A stretch of DNA of 64,000 bases, taken from Anaerolineae bacterium (lineage in GTDB: Bacteria > Chloroflexota > Anaerolineae > Aggregatilineales > Phototrophicaceae). Below the pieces are notes generated by a model. The model ran no database searches. It saw only the letters and a list, made by a program, of their open reading frames with translations, and was not told the origin of the DNA. Made by a program: the position numbers and the translations under genes. The stretch lies in NCBI GenBank assembly GCA_022821805.1, contig JAJECX010000042.1, positions 124,001 through 188,000 on the forward strand, given 5' to 3'. This document shows, one piece after another, positions 1-8,464 of this stretch; within the stretch, counting starts at the first letter, position 1; each line of letters opens with the position of its first letter.

Positions 1-600
1 CACCAGCCAGGGACCGAGGCTGGTGGCGCTGTCCTTGCCCTTGGCCGGTCCCAGCCCAACCGCCATTTCGTCAAACTGCAAGTCGCGCGCGCTAAAATCG
101 TTGAAGATGCAAAAGCCGGCGATGTAATCCAATGCATCGGCGGCATTGATGTCACTGCCTTCGCGCCCGATTACGCAGCCCAGCTCCATTTCATAATCAA
201 GGCGATCGGTCGCCGAGGGGATTGGCACCTCGTCTTCCGGCCCGAAGATGCGCAAGGTGTTGGAAAAGTAAAAGATCGGCAGCCGATACCAAGCCTCGTG
301 CAGTTCTCGCGCGCCTTGCCCGCTCGCATGACCCTCATAGCTGAAGAAGTCGCGCACCGTCGGCGGCTGCAGGACGGGAGCGCGAAGCGGCGCCATCGGC
401 AAAGGCACAGCGGGCGCCGCGATATCACTTGCCAAGGCGTCGCGAACGCGCTCAATCGGCGCGTTGCCCAACTCAAGCAGGGCGCGGACGTCGCGCAAGG
501 TTTGATCGACGCCGAGCAGCGCGGACACATCGACCACCAACTCGTCGCTCAAGACGCCGCAGCGCGGTCCGCTGCCGCTATCGTAGGTCAACAGTTTCAT
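1..600 (-). CDS. Fumarylacetoacetate hydrolase family protein (3' end outside window)
   Basis: The first 200 codons read from ATG at 600 with no stop before the window edge, so the C-terminus is missing. Residues 135-140 (DYEMEL) supply the typical metal-binding glutamates of the FAH fold. FNDFSARD at 166-173 and GPAKGKD near 184 are family signatures. Members cleave C-C bonds in acyl-pyruvates or act as hydratases or decarboxylases on 2-keto acids such as 2-keto-3-deoxy sugar acids; the substrate cannot be read here. It is the last visible gene of a minus-strand locus of sugar dehydrogenases, isomerases and ThuA-like proteins, which suggests a 3-deoxy-2-keto sugar acid. The gap to the upstream ThuA-like gene is 36 bp, so co-transcription is likely. 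Confidence 0.88.
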   Translation of the reverse strand, partial: MKLLTYDSGSGPRCGVLSDELVVDVSALLGVDQTLRDVRALLELGNAPIERVRDALASDIAAPAVPLPMAPLRAPVLQPPTVRDFFSYEGHASGQGARELHEAWYRLPIFYFSNTLRIFGPEDEVPIPSATDRLDYEMELGCVIGREGSDINAADALDYIAGFCIFNDFSARDLQFDEMAVGLGPAKGKDSATSLGPWLV

Positions 601-636
601 AGTTCGCTGTTCCCCGTGTGGATGGTGTAAGCCTGA

Positions 637-1434
637 TCAATCCAAAGTTTCAAGCGGCGGATGATCGCCGAATTTCAGTTCAGGACCGCCGGACGGCGCC
701 GCCCAGCGCACGGCATTGCTGATCACCTGCAGCACCTCGGGCTGAAAATAGATGGGCAGCGTTTCATGGCCCGGACGAAAATAGAAGACCTTGCCGCGTC
801 CGCGATGGTAACAGCAGCCACTGCGGAAGATCTCGCCACCCTGGAACCAACTGACGAAGACCAACGTATCCGGCGCGGGAACGTCAAATGGCTCGCCGTA
901 CATTTCCGTCTGGGGAATCTCGAAGTATTCCGGCAAGCCAGCGGCGATGGGATGTCCCTGCTCGATCACCCAGATCCGTTCCTTTTCGTCTGCCTCGCGA
1001 GTCTTCAACATGCAGGTCGTGCCCATCAGTCTCCTGAATATCTTGGAATAATGCGCGGAATGCAGCGCTATAAGCCCCATGCCGCCCATGTTCACGCGCT
1101 CATGCACCCGCTCGACGATCTCATCGTCAACCTGGTCGTGCGCGGCATGACCCCACCAGGTCAAGACATCGGTCTCAGCCAGGACGTCTTCCGTCAGCCC
1201 GTGCTCAGGGTCATCCAGCGTCGCTGTGCGGACGGCAAAGCCTTGCTTGCTAAGGTGATCGGCAATCACCTTGTGCATGCCCTCCGGGTAGACCTTTTGC
1301 ACCCCCTCAGTGGCGTTGATCAGTCGGTCTTCGCTGAACCCATAGTTCGCCAGGCGCGCCTTAACTTCGGCGTGATGAAGCGGATTCTCGTGCCAAAATT
1401 CGTTCCATACGGTTACGCGAATTGGCGCTGACAT
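637..1434 (-). CDS. ThuA-like (trehalose-utilization type) protein, copy A
   Basis: A 265-residue protein with the ThuA/class-I glutamine-amidotransferase-like fold. It opens with [12 protein letters not shown], has a central WWGHAAHD turn and the HPIAAGLP and FRPGHET segments typical of ThuA-like proteins. ThuA proteins occur in sugar-catabolic operons; ThuA/ThuB are linked to trehalose oxidation in rhizobia, but the biochemical role is poorly defined. It is a clear paralogue of the ThuA-like gene at 3431-4174, with about 18 extra C-terminal residues. It follows the isomerase gene by 3 bp. It carries no signal peptide, so it should be cytoplasmic. Confidence 0.85.
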   Translation of the reverse strand: MSAPIRVTVWNEFWHENPLHHAEVKARLANYGFSEDRLINATEGVQKVYPEGMHKVIADHLSKQGFAVRTATLDDPEHGLTEDVLAETDVLTWWGHAAHDQVDDEIVERVHERVNMGGMGLIALHSAHYSKIFRRLMGTTCMLKTREADEKERIWVIEQGHPIAAGLPEYFEIPQTEMYGEPFDVPAPDTLVFVSWFQGGEIFRSGCCYHRGRGKVFYFRPGHETLPIYFQPEVLQVISNAVRWAAPSGGPELKFGDHPPLETLD

Positions 1435-1437
1435 AAG

Positions 1438-2301
1438 CTAAGCTCCGTTCGTTAGCGCGTCGCCAAATACAGCTCGCACTTCTTCTCGCATTTCGTCAAC
1501 GCGCGTCCAAACTTCACGCGTACGTTGGAAGACGTCCACCGGATAGCCGCTCTGTAGCATGATGGGTCCGTCAAAGCCGTTGTCGCGCGCGATCGTCAAG
1601 CAGCGCTGAAAGTCTTCGCTGATCAGGTCCCCGTTTTCGTCAACCTCGGCCCAGGCATGGATCGAGGTGGCGCGCGGCATGATCGCTTCCAAGGTCTCAT
1701 ACTTGTCCGGTCCGCGGGCATTGCCGAAGTCGGCAATCACACCGTAGTCGCGTTCGGCCTGTTCGAGAACACCGAGCAGATCGCCCGCTTTCATGTTGAA
1801 GTGCCGGTAATTCTCGGTGGCGGGCTTCAACCCAAGATCCACGGCGAAATCAAAGAGTTCGCGGAAGGCTTCGCCGCTCGCGCAAATCGTCGTTGGCGTT
1901 GGCTCGCCGTCACCCGGGACGTAGCGTACCCCGCGCGCGCCCAAGTCGACGGCAATCTCCATCCAGCGCTTGATATGCGTGACGCCGGCGGCGCGCGCAT
2001 CCGGATCGGCGCTGTCTACATCGCCCGTATCAATTAACAACTGAAACAGCTCCACCCCCGCGTCTTCAAAGGCGGCGCGCACGTCAGCCAAATAACCGCG
2101 CTCAATGCTCGGCAGGTGATAGACGCTGAGATCAAAGCTGTGGAAGCCGCGCGATGCGGCTTTGGCCGGCACATCGAGCAAATCGATTGACGGCGGCTCG
2201 ACCGGAGCGCCTGTTTGCCGCCCGGCTTCAAGGTCAAGCTCGTACATTGGGCTGCCTAATTGCTTCATCAAGGTAACTGTTGAAACGGCTGCGCTAACCA
2301 T
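1438..2301 (-). CDS. Sugar phosphate isomerase/epimerase (xylose-isomerase-like TIM barrel), copy A
   Basis: A 287-residue AP-endonuclease-2/xylose-isomerase-like TIM barrel. Likely metal ligands sit on strand ends: the Glu of PATENYRHF, the Asp of VIADFGN and the His of SIHAW. The ATG at 2301 has a GGAGG ribosome site six bases upstream. Family members interconvert ketoses and aldoses or dehydrate inositol derivatives (IolE/IolI relatives), so the exact reaction stays open. It lies between an MDR dehydrogenase and a ThuA-like gene, the same order as in the neighbouring cassette, and is paralogous to the gene at 4171-5061, which has an N-terminal insert of about 10 residues. Confidence 0.85.
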   Translation of the reverse strand: MVSAAVSTVTLMKQLGSPMYELDLEAGRQTGAPVEPPSIDLLDVPAKAASRGFHSFDLSVYHLPSIERGYLADVRAAFEDAGVELFQLLIDTGDVDSADPDARAAGVTHIKRWMEIAVDLGARGVRYVPGDGEPTPTTICASGEAFRELFDFAVDLGLKPATENYRHFNMKAGDLLGVLEQAERDYGVIADFGNARGPDKYETLEAIMPRATSIHAWAEVDENGDLISEDFQRCLTIARDNGFDGPIMLQSGYPVDVFQRTREVWTRVDEMREEVRAVFGDALTNGA

Positions 2302-2331
2302 AAGATTCCTCCATTTATTGTCGTCTCATGC

Positions 2332-3414
2332 TCAAAATCGTATGCCAAACTTTACCACTTCCGCCGGCTCGTTCACAACGTGGCCCCAAACAGCGGGTCC
2401 CTCATCCAGCGAGACGAGTGGCTGGATCAATCCCGGCGCGGTCAGCGCGCCCTGACGCATCATGCTGATGATGGCGTCGTAAGCGCGATATTCGTCCCAA
2501 CGCGAGTAGTCGCGCGGCTTGTGCCCCAAGAAACAGCCATGCGGCACAATCATAGTCAAGCGATTGCGGTGGAATTCGCGCCCCAGCCAAAGCTCCCGCC
2601 CCTCGCCCTGATAGACGCCGCTGGCGCAGATCGTGCCTTCCATCCGCGTCACGCGTATCGCGCATTGCAAGCCCTGATATGTGGCGCTTAATTCAATCGC
2701 TACATCGACTCCAGGTCCGCCGGTCAACTTGTGGATTTCCAGCGCGGCGTCCACCTCGAATGGGTCGAGCGCGTGATGCGCGCCATAATCCAGCGCCAAT
2801 TCCCGCCGCTTCGGCAGCGGGTCGACGGCGAAGATTTGTTCGGCGCCGCTCAGCGCCGCCAGGCGAACCGTCAGCAGACCGATCGCGCCCAAGCCGATGA
2901 CGGCAACTGTATCGGCAAAACGGAGGTTCGATTCGCGAATGCAGTGAAAGGAAACGAATGCTGGCTCGAAACCCAGCGCGTCTAGCGGGTCAATATCGCC
3001 CAAATGCCAAAGGCAGCCATCCAGCCACAGTGGCGGACCATCCCAAGGCAGCTTTCGCCGCGTCGTTACAATGTTGGTCTCGCTGACATCCAGGAAGCCG
3101 ATGATTCGGTCCCCGACCTGCCAATCCGAGACTTCCGAACCGACCTCGATTATGCTGCCGACACCACTGGCGCCGACAGGCGAGCCGCTCAGGTCATAGC
3201 GTCCGTCCGCCCCTTCCTCTGGAACGAAGAGGCGCATCTCGTCATCCCATACTTGACCGCGCTCGCTGAGGCCAGCCATGATCGCCAGGGGCGTGCCGTG
3301 CTTGCCGGAGGCGTATTCGGTTTGTACCCGCACTTCATCTGGCGCCAGGGGCCGCTCGTCGTATTCGACCAGTCCAATGTTGTATCCACCGGTGAATGCC
3401 AGCTTTCGCGGCAT
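2332..3414 (-). CDS. MDR (medium-chain) dehydrogenase, copy 1
   Basis: A 360-residue NAD(P)-dependent medium-chain dehydrogenase. The GroES-like N-domain is followed by a Rossmann fold with GLGAIG and an acidic residue ending strand 2 (FAVD). I start it at ATG 3414 (MPRKLAFTGG); the longer open frame to 3603 overlaps the upstream ThuA gene and is low-complexity shadow sequence. The usual catalytic zinc motif (CGSD) is replaced by ASGKHGT, and the four-Cys structural-zinc loop is missing, so it is probably zinc-independent or uses other ligands. It probably oxidises a sugar or polyol hydroxyl in step with the neighbouring isomerase. It is a paralogue of the gene at 5094-6185. Confidence 0.87.
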   Translation of the reverse strand: MPRKLAFTGGYNIGLVEYDERPLAPDEVRVQTEYASGKHGTPLAIMAGLSERGQVWDDEMRLFVPEEGADGRYDLSGSPVGASGVGSIIEVGSEVSDWQVGDRIIGFLDVSETNIVTTRRKLPWDGPPLWLDGCLWHLGDIDPLDALGFEPAFVSFHCIRESNLRFADTVAVIGLGAIGLLTVRLAALSGAEQIFAVDPLPKRRELALDYGAHHALDPFEVDAALEIHKLTGGPGVDVAIELSATYQGLQCAIRVTRMEGTICASGVYQGEGRELWLGREFHRNRLTMIVPHGCFLGHKPRDYSRWDEYRAYDAIISMMRQGALTAPGLIQPLVSLDEGPAVWGHVVNEPAEVVKFGIRF

Positions 3415-3430
3415 GAGAAGTCCTCTCGTT

Positions 3431-4174
3431 TTATCCCGCCGCCCAGCGGACCGCATTGGCGATGACCTGCTGGACTTCGCTCTGATAGTAGATGGGATAA
3501 GTTTCATGCCCGGGACGGAAGAAGAAGACCCGCCCCCGCCCACGCTGAAAGCAGCAGCCGCTGCGGCAGACCTCGCCGGTTGGCCAGGAACTGATGAATA
3601 CAATCGTATCGGGCGCGGGAATATCGAATGGCTCGGCGTATATTTCCGTCTGTGGCACTACGAAGGATGTCTCCAAACCGTTGGCGATGGGATGATCGCT
3701 TTCGATCACCCAGAGCCGTTCCGGCGCGGCATTGACGATTGGGGTTATCAAGCAGGACGTGCCCATGAGCTTCTTGAAGACCTTGGAACCGGCGCCCCAA
3801 TGCAGCGCGATGAAGCCCATGCCCTCGTCGACGATGCGCCGGTAGACGCGCTCGGCGATGGCGTCATCGAACTGTTCGTGCACCATGTGACCCCACAAGA
3901 TCAGGACATCGGTCTCCTCGAGCACGGTTTGAGTCAAGCCATGCTCGGGTTCATCGAGCTTTGCGGTCTGTACGACAAAGCCCCACTTGCGCAAGGGAGC
4001 GGCAATGGCTTCGTGGATGCCGTCGGGATAAATCGCGCGGACGCCTTCGGTTTCTTCGATCGCGCTTTCTTTGCTATAACCGTGGCTCATCCAGGAGGTC
4101 TGCACCGTTTCCCAATGCTTGGGATTCTCGTGCCAGAATTCGTTCCAGACGGTGACGCGAATAGGCGCTGTCAT
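3431..4174 (-). CDS. ThuA-like protein, copy B
   Basis: A 247-residue ThuA-like protein paralogous to the gene at 637-1434; both share the N-terminal WNEFWHEN block, ILWGHMVHE-type turn, MGTSC and the FFRPGHETYPIYYQ C-terminal block. Its ATG overlaps the stop of the upstream isomerase in an ATGA arrangement (4 nt), indicating translational coupling. No signal peptide or membrane segment is seen. A role in handling the oxidised sugar made by the dehydrogenase-isomerase pair is inferred from context only. Confidence 0.85.
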   Translation of the reverse strand: MTAPIRVTVWNEFWHENPKHWETVQTSWMSHGYSKESAIEETEGVRAIYPDGIHEAIAAPLRKWGFVVQTAKLDEPEHGLTQTVLEETDVLILWGHMVHEQFDDAIAERVYRRIVDEGMGFIALHWGAGSKVFKKLMGTSCLITPIVNAAPERLWVIESDHPIANGLETSFVVPQTEIYAEPFDIPAPDTIVFISSWPTGEVCRSGCCFQRGRGRVFFFRPGHETYPIYYQSEVQQVIANAVRWAAG

Positions 4175-5061
4175 GCGCTGTCTTCACCGAATACCGCGTG
4201 GACTGCCGCCCGAAATTCGTCGACGCCGCTCCAGAGATCCGGCGCCCAAGCGAAGTTGTCCATTTGATAAGCGCCGTGCAGCATGATGGGACCGTCAAAG
4301 CCGGCAGCGCGCGACATGGTCATATAGCGCCGAAACGCCACCAAGTCCGCCCGCCCGTCTTCGGTCGGTGGCGCCCAGGCGTGAATCGAGGTCGCGCCCG
4401 GCAGCAGCTTGGCAAAGGTTTCCTGCTCGCCCGAATCTCTAGGGTTGCCAGAATCGGCGATCCAGCCGTAATCGCGCTCTGACAGCTCCACAAGCTGCAG
4501 CAGGTTAAGGGCTTTGTTGGTGAAGATTCGATAATTCTCGGTGGCCGGCTTCAAGCCGCGTTCGAAGGCGAAGTCAAAGAGCTCGCGGAAGGCGTCCGCT
4601 GTCGCCCACATCGTTTCGGGCGTCGATTCGCTATCGCCGGGCACATAGCGCACGCCACTAGCACCCAGTTCGGCCGCCCGCTCGATCCAGAACTTGGTGT
4701 GGGCGATGCCGGCGCTGCTTTCTTGCGGGTCTGGGCTGCCGATCTCGCCCGTATCAATGAGCAGCTGGAAGATCTCCACCCCCGCATCTTCAAAGGCGGC
4801 GCGCACGTCGGCGAGATAAGCGCGCTCCACGCTGGGCAAGTGCAGCATGGAAAGGTCGAAACAGTCGTAACCCTGTGCGGCCACCTCGGCTGGCAACTCC
4901 AGCAGGCTATGGCTGGGCGCCCGTGTTTCCCAGCCATCGGGCCGCGTGGAATCAATGGCTGGCGCCTTTATCATTTTTGAGTTGTCGGGAGTCGGCAAAT
5001 AGGTCTCAAATCCCAATAGCCGATTAATCGTCACAGAGGATACCGCTGCGCGCGCGACCAT
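4171..5061 (-). CDS. Sugar phosphate isomerase/epimerase (TIM barrel), copy B
   Basis: A 296-residue xylose-isomerase-like TIM barrel with the same conserved blocks as copy A: SGVRYVPGD, PATENYRIF, WIADSGNPR and TSIHAW. One difference is visible: the Asp of copy A's IADFGN appears as IADSGN. ATG 5061 is preferred over the in-frame GTG at 5064 because AGGAG then sits at a normal distance. It is coupled to the downstream ThuA-like gene by a 4-nt overlap and follows the dehydrogenase by about 30 bp. Confidence 0.85.
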   Translation of the reverse strand: MVARAAVSSVTINRLLGFETYLPTPDNSKMIKAPAIDSTRPDGWETRAPSHSLLELPAEVAAQGYDCFDLSMLHLPSVERAYLADVRAAFEDAGVEIFQLLIDTGEIGSPDPQESSAGIAHTKFWIERAAELGASGVRYVPGDSESTPETMWATADAFRELFDFAFERGLKPATENYRIFTNKALNLLQLVELSERDYGWIADSGNPRDSGEQETFAKLLPGATSIHAWAPPTEDGRADLVAFRRYMTMSRAAGFDGPIMLHGAYQMDNFAWAPDLWSGVDEFRAAVHAVFGEDSA

Positions 5062-5093
5062 CACATTTCTCCTTTTTCAATAAGCTGTGTTAT

Positions 5094-6185
5094 TTAGAAG
5101 CGGACGCCGTATTTGACCACGTCGCTCGGGCTGTGCTTGATTAATTCGAAAGTCTCCGGGAATTCCTCGATGGAGACGAGCGGGTTGATCAGCCCGGGCA
5201 CAGTCAATTTGTCCTGCTTCATCATGCTGACGATGGCGTCGTAAACCCGATACTGATCCCACAAGGGATAATCGCTGGGCGCGAATTCCATGGCGCCATT
5301 GCCGCGCGGGACGACCATCTTGAGGCTGTTCGTCAGAAACTCGCGCCCCAGCCACAATTCAGCCCCGTTGCCGATGATGGCGCCGGCCTGGCAGACGGTG
5401 CCGCCAAAGCGCGCCGCCCGTATCGCAGTAACCAGCGCCGCGTAACCAACGCCACTGATCTCAATCGCCACATCGACGCCGGCGCCGCCGGTCAGCGTTT
5501 TGATCTCCAGCGCCGCGTCCACAGCGAAGGGATCAATGACATGATTCGCGCCATAATCCAGCGCCAATTCGCGACGATTGGCAATCGGATCGACCGCGAA
5601 TATCACTTCCGCTCCAGTCAAAGCCGCCACTTTGACCGTCAGCAGACCGATGGCGCCCAGCCCGACAACGGCAACCGCATCGCCAAAGCGCAGATTGGAA
5701 TCGCGCACGCTATTGACCGCCACATAAGCCGGTTCGAAGCAGAGCGCCGTCAGCGGATCGAGATCGCCCAGTTCCCAGATCAGCCAGGGCGAGGGTTCGG
5801 CAAAGCCGGGCCAGATGAAGTCGGCTGGACGATCGACGGTGATGATGTTGGTCTCGCTGACGTCCATGAAACCGAAGACGCGATCGCCTACCTGCCAGTC
5901 GCGGACAGCAGCGCCAACCTCGCTAATGACGCCGACGCCGCTGGTGCCGACCTTTGAATCGGGCACTGGATCTGGATCAGGCTCATCACTGGGCAGATAG
6001 ATGCGCTTTTCGTCGTCCCAGCGGAGTCCCTGTCGGTTGCGGCCGTCCATCATGTGCATGGTCGTACCATGCTTGCCACTGGCGTATTCGGTCTGGATGC
6101 GCACTTCGTTGGGCAGCAGCGGGCGTTCGTCGTATTCGACCAAAGTCGCTTCGTGGTCTTCGTTGAAAACGGCTTTTATTGGCAT
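5094..6185 (-). CDS. MDR (medium-chain) dehydrogenase, copy 2
   Basis: A 363-residue medium-chain dehydrogenase, first gene of the duplicated enzyme block. ATG 6185 has an AGGAGAGA ribosome site directly upstream, so it is preferred to the ATG at 6206. The Rossmann motif GLGAIG is followed by VIFAVD. Like copy 1 it has ASGKHGT where zinc-dependent alcohol dehydrogenases have the catalytic Cys. Relative to copy 1 it has changes in the loop between the two domains (PDPDPVPDSKVG). It lies about 30 bp downstream of the permease stop, so substrate import and oxidation are probably co-expressed. Confidence 0.87.
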   Translation of the reverse strand: MPIKAVFNEDHEATLVEYDERPLLPNEVRIQTEYASGKHGTTMHMMDGRNRQGLRWDDEKRIYLPSDEPDPDPVPDSKVGTSGVGVISEVGAAVRDWQVGDRVFGFMDVSETNIITVDRPADFIWPGFAEPSPWLIWELGDLDPLTALCFEPAYVAVNSVRDSNLRFGDAVAVVGLGAIGLLTVKVAALTGAEVIFAVDPIANRRELALDYGANHVIDPFAVDAALEIKTLTGGAGVDVAIEISGVGYAALVTAIRAARFGGTVCQAGAIIGNGAELWLGREFLTNSLKMVVPRGNGAMEFAPSDYPLWDQYRVYDAIVSMMKQDKLTVPGLINPLVSIEEFPETFELIKHSPSDVVKYGVRF

Positions 6186-6216
6186 TTTGTCTCTCCTTCC
6201 CCCCATCCCCTGACTC

Positions 6217-7077
6217 TCACCCCCGCACCGCGCCCGCAGTCAGGCCTTGGATGAATTGGCGCTGGAAGACCAAATACACCGCCATAATCGGCGCCATGAC
6301 GATCAGCGTGCCGGCCATGGACATGCTGTAATCGGGTCCCCAACGGGTGGTGAAGAACATCATGCCGGTCATGACGGGCCGCAGCTTGTCGGACTGCAAA
6401 TAAATCAGCGGCAGCAGGAAGGCGTTCCAGGAGCCCATGAAGTTGAAGACGATCAGGGCGGCCACAGCCGGACCCGCCAGTGGCAGCATCACGCGCCGGA
6501 AGACGCCGAAATCGTTGCAGCCGTCGATCTTGGCGGCGTCGGTCAAATCGTAGGGCAGGCCCGAGAAAAAGGCGCGCATGAAGAAAATGCCGAAGGGCAG
6601 CGATATGGCCGTCTGCGGCAAGATCATCGCCCAATAAGTGCCCAGAACGCCGATATCGCGCAAGATATAAAAGAGCGGGATCATGATCGCCGTGAAGGGC
6701 ACCATCAGCCCGACCAAAAAGAAATAAAAGATGAGCATCCTGCCCGGCATCTTAAGACGCGCCAAACCGTAACCAGCCAGGCAAGACAGGCTCACAACCA
6801 GTATGACTATGGGAACGGTCACGATCACGCTGTTGATGAAATAGCGGCTGAACTTTCCTTGGTTCCAAGCTTGCGCAAGATTCTCAAAGCGCCAGTTTGG
6901 CGGCAGTCCCAAGGGTTCTTGGGCAATCTCGAGGTTCGACTTCAGCGCGGTGAAGATCACCCACATGAAGGGCACCAGCACGAAGACCGCAAAGAGGATC
7001 AGCATGCCGTATTGGGCGCCTTTGGCGATCCAGAAACCCATTGGACGGCGCGGGCGGACTGTCACTGCGCTCGCCAT
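6217..7077 (-). CDS. Carbohydrate ABC transporter permease, MalG type
   Basis: A CUT1-family inner-membrane permease of about 286 residues with six predicted membrane segments. The cytoplasmic EAA loop is recognisable (DAAKIDGCNDFGVFRRVMLPL). ATG 7077 is preferred over ATG 7116 because a GGGGAGG site lies upstream and because the distance to the MalF-type stop before a repeat insertion would have been about 4 bp, as in the other permease pairs of this window. Upstream sequence 7082-7101 duplicates the end of the MalF-type gene (see finding). It works with the 7291-8196 permease and binding proteins SBP1/SBP2; no ATPase gene is nearby. Confidence 0.9.
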   Translation of the reverse strand: MASAVTVRPRRPMGFWIAKGAQYGMLILFAVFVLVPFMWVIFTALKSNLEIAQEPLGLPPNWRFENLAQAWNQGKFSRYFINSVIVTVPIVILVVSLSCLAGYGLARLKMPGRMLIFYFFLVGLMVPFTAIMIPLFYILRDIGVLGTYWAMILPQTAISLPFGIFFMRAFFSGLPYDLTDAAKIDGCNDFGVFRRVMLPLAGPAVAALIVFNFMGSWNAFLLPLIYLQSDKLRPVMTGMMFFTTRWGPDYSMSMAGTLIVMAPIMAVYLVFQRQFIQGLTAGAVRG

Positions 7078-7081
7078 TACC

Positions 7082-7310
7082 CTAATCGCCTCCCCGCTCG
7101 CCTGATGCGAATCCATTAACCCCCTCGGTCCCCCGACGGTCAGTGTCTACGCGACCCATTGCAATGGGGGGAAGGTTTCTGCAAGATCTGTAAACAGGAT
7201 GAGATCCAACAGAGAATACTCGAATTCGCATGCGTTCGCTCCCCCTCCATGATGCTTCGGGGAGGGGGCCGGGGGGTGGGGTTGGCATAGCTAATCGCCT
7301 CCCCGCTCGC
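7082..7310. repeat. Repeat element inserted between permease genes, flanked by a 20-bp direct repeat
   Basis: The 20-bp sequence CTAATCGCCTCCCCGCTCGC occurs at 7082-7101 and again at 7291-7310, a spacing of 209 bp. The right copy is the last codons of the MalF-type gene; the left copy precedes the MalG-type start. The intervening segment has C-rich and G-rich blocks (7115-7177 and 7243-7285) that recur at 8332-8459 and 9914-9952, plus an inverted pair ATGCGAAT/ATTCGCAT. No protein is encoded in it. Confidence 0.8.
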
Positions 7311-8196
7311 GTATGCTGATAAAGATGAAAGACACGACCAGCGACACCAGCCCCATCACGATCGCCAGCGCCGAGCCATAGCCGACGTAGCTTTCGCGAA
7401 AGGCGGTGTTATAGGTATAGGTGGCGATGACGTGAGTCGCGCGGCCAGGACCGCCGCGGGTGGTGATCCAGACGATATCAAAGACGTTGACACCCAGGAT
7501 GAGTGTAAAGGCGGTGATCATCGTAAGCACATGCCGCAACCCGGGAATGATGATATACCACAGGCGCTGTGCACCATTGGCGCCATCGACCAGCGCGGCG
7601 TCAATCTGCTCCATGTCGACGTTCTGCAGGCCCGCCATAATGACGACAAAGCAGAAGCCGAAATAACCCCATACGCCGGCCAGGATTATAGCGGGCAGCG
7701 CCAAATAGGGGTCGCCCAGCCAGCCTTTCGCCAAAACGTCCAAGCCGACCGCCCTCAGCGTCGAATTAATGGGACCAAATTGCGGGTTGTACATCCACTT
7801 CCAGATGATGCCGACCGCCACCGGCGCCAGCACCACCGGCAGAAAATACACCGTGCGGAAGAATACCATGCCGCGCACGCCGCGCCAGAGCAGCACACCC
7901 AGGAACAAACCGATAGCGACCGGCGCCAACGTGCCCAGAATGATCCAGATAAAGTTGTGGCTCAGCGCGCTCCAAAGCCGTGGATCGGCGAAGAGCTTCT
8001 CATAATTCAGGAAGCCAACAAACTCTTTGACCGGCTTGGCGCCATCCCATTTGGTAAGACTGAGGTAGATTGTGTAAAAGAATGGGTAGACGACGAAAAC
8101 CACGTACATCACCAGTGCCGGCAGGACGAAGGCGTAACCGGTCGCGTAATCGCGCAGCTTGCGGTCGGCGAAGAATTGGCGGATGCTGTCGGTCAC
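7291..8196 (-). CDS. Carbohydrate ABC transporter permease, MalF type
   Basis: A 301-residue CUT1 permease with six membrane segments. The EAA loop lies near residues 195-215 (DAALVDGANGAQRLWYIIIPGL). The start is GTG at 8196, preceded by AAGGA. It pairs with the MalG-type permease downstream to form the membrane channel of a sugar importer that takes substrate from SBP1 or SBP2. The two genes are separated by a repeat insertion, unlike the two other permease pairs in the window, which are 1-3 bp apart. The 268-bp gap to SBP1 is filled by palindromic repeats. Confidence 0.92.
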   Translation of the reverse strand: MTDSIRQFFADRKLRDYATGYAFVLPALVMYVVFVVYPFFYTIYLSLTKWDGAKPVKEFVGFLNYEKLFADPRLWSALSHNFIWIILGTLAPVAIGLFLGVLLWRGVRGMVFFRTVYFLPVVLAPVAVGIIWKWMYNPQFGPINSTLRAVGLDVLAKGWLGDPYLALPAIILAGVWGYFGFCFVVIMAGLQNVDMEQIDAALVDGANGAQRLWYIIIPGLRHVLTMITAFTLILGVNVFDIVWITTRGGPGRATHVIATYTYNTAFRESYVGYGSALAIVMGLVSLVVSFIFISIRERGGD

Positions 8197-8229
8197 GTTT
8201 CCTTGTCCAAGTTCTAGGTCTTACGCTGC

Positions 8230-8322
8230 GGGCGAGCCAAGGCTCGCCCCTACACTTTCTACATAAAATACGGCTGTAGGGGCGACAGACGTGCAGGGTC
8301 TACGCGCACTATCATGTCGCCC
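8230..8322. repeat. Two REP-like palindromes
   Basis: GGGCGAGCC-AA-GGCTCGCCC at 8230-8249 is a perfect palindrome followed by CTACA. At 8275-8322, TGTAGGGGCGACA and TGTCGCCC form the arms of a second, larger-looped copy. Both lie between SBP1 and the MalF-type gene. Confidence 0.8.
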
Positions 8323-8331
8323 GATGGTTTT

Positions 8332-8459
8332 CCAACCCCATCCCCCTGCCCCTCTCCCGCCATCTCTATGGCGGGCATCCCGAAGCATCAGGGAAGGGGA
8401 GATTCTCCGCTGTGAAAACAGCTTCCCCCCAATGCTTTGGGGGGATTGAGGGGGGTTAA
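8332..8459. repeat. C-rich/G-rich mosaic intergenic repeat
   Basis: This block begins CCAACCCCATCCCCCTGCC, contains the stem CCCGCCAT-CTCT-ATGGCGGG (8356-8375), and ends with CTTCCCCCC-AATGCTTT-GGGGGGATTGAG (8422-8450). The same pieces occur in the 7102-7290 insertion and at 9914-9952, so it is an interspersed repeat. It could also attenuate transcription between SBP1 and the permeases. Confidence 0.7.
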
Positions 8460-8464
8460 ATCAC

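Noticed and set aside
8230..8322. Palindromes as operator sites for sugar regulators
   Set aside because: The same palindromes occur beside many unrelated genes, mostly downstream or between genes, so a mobile repeat is the simpler explanation.
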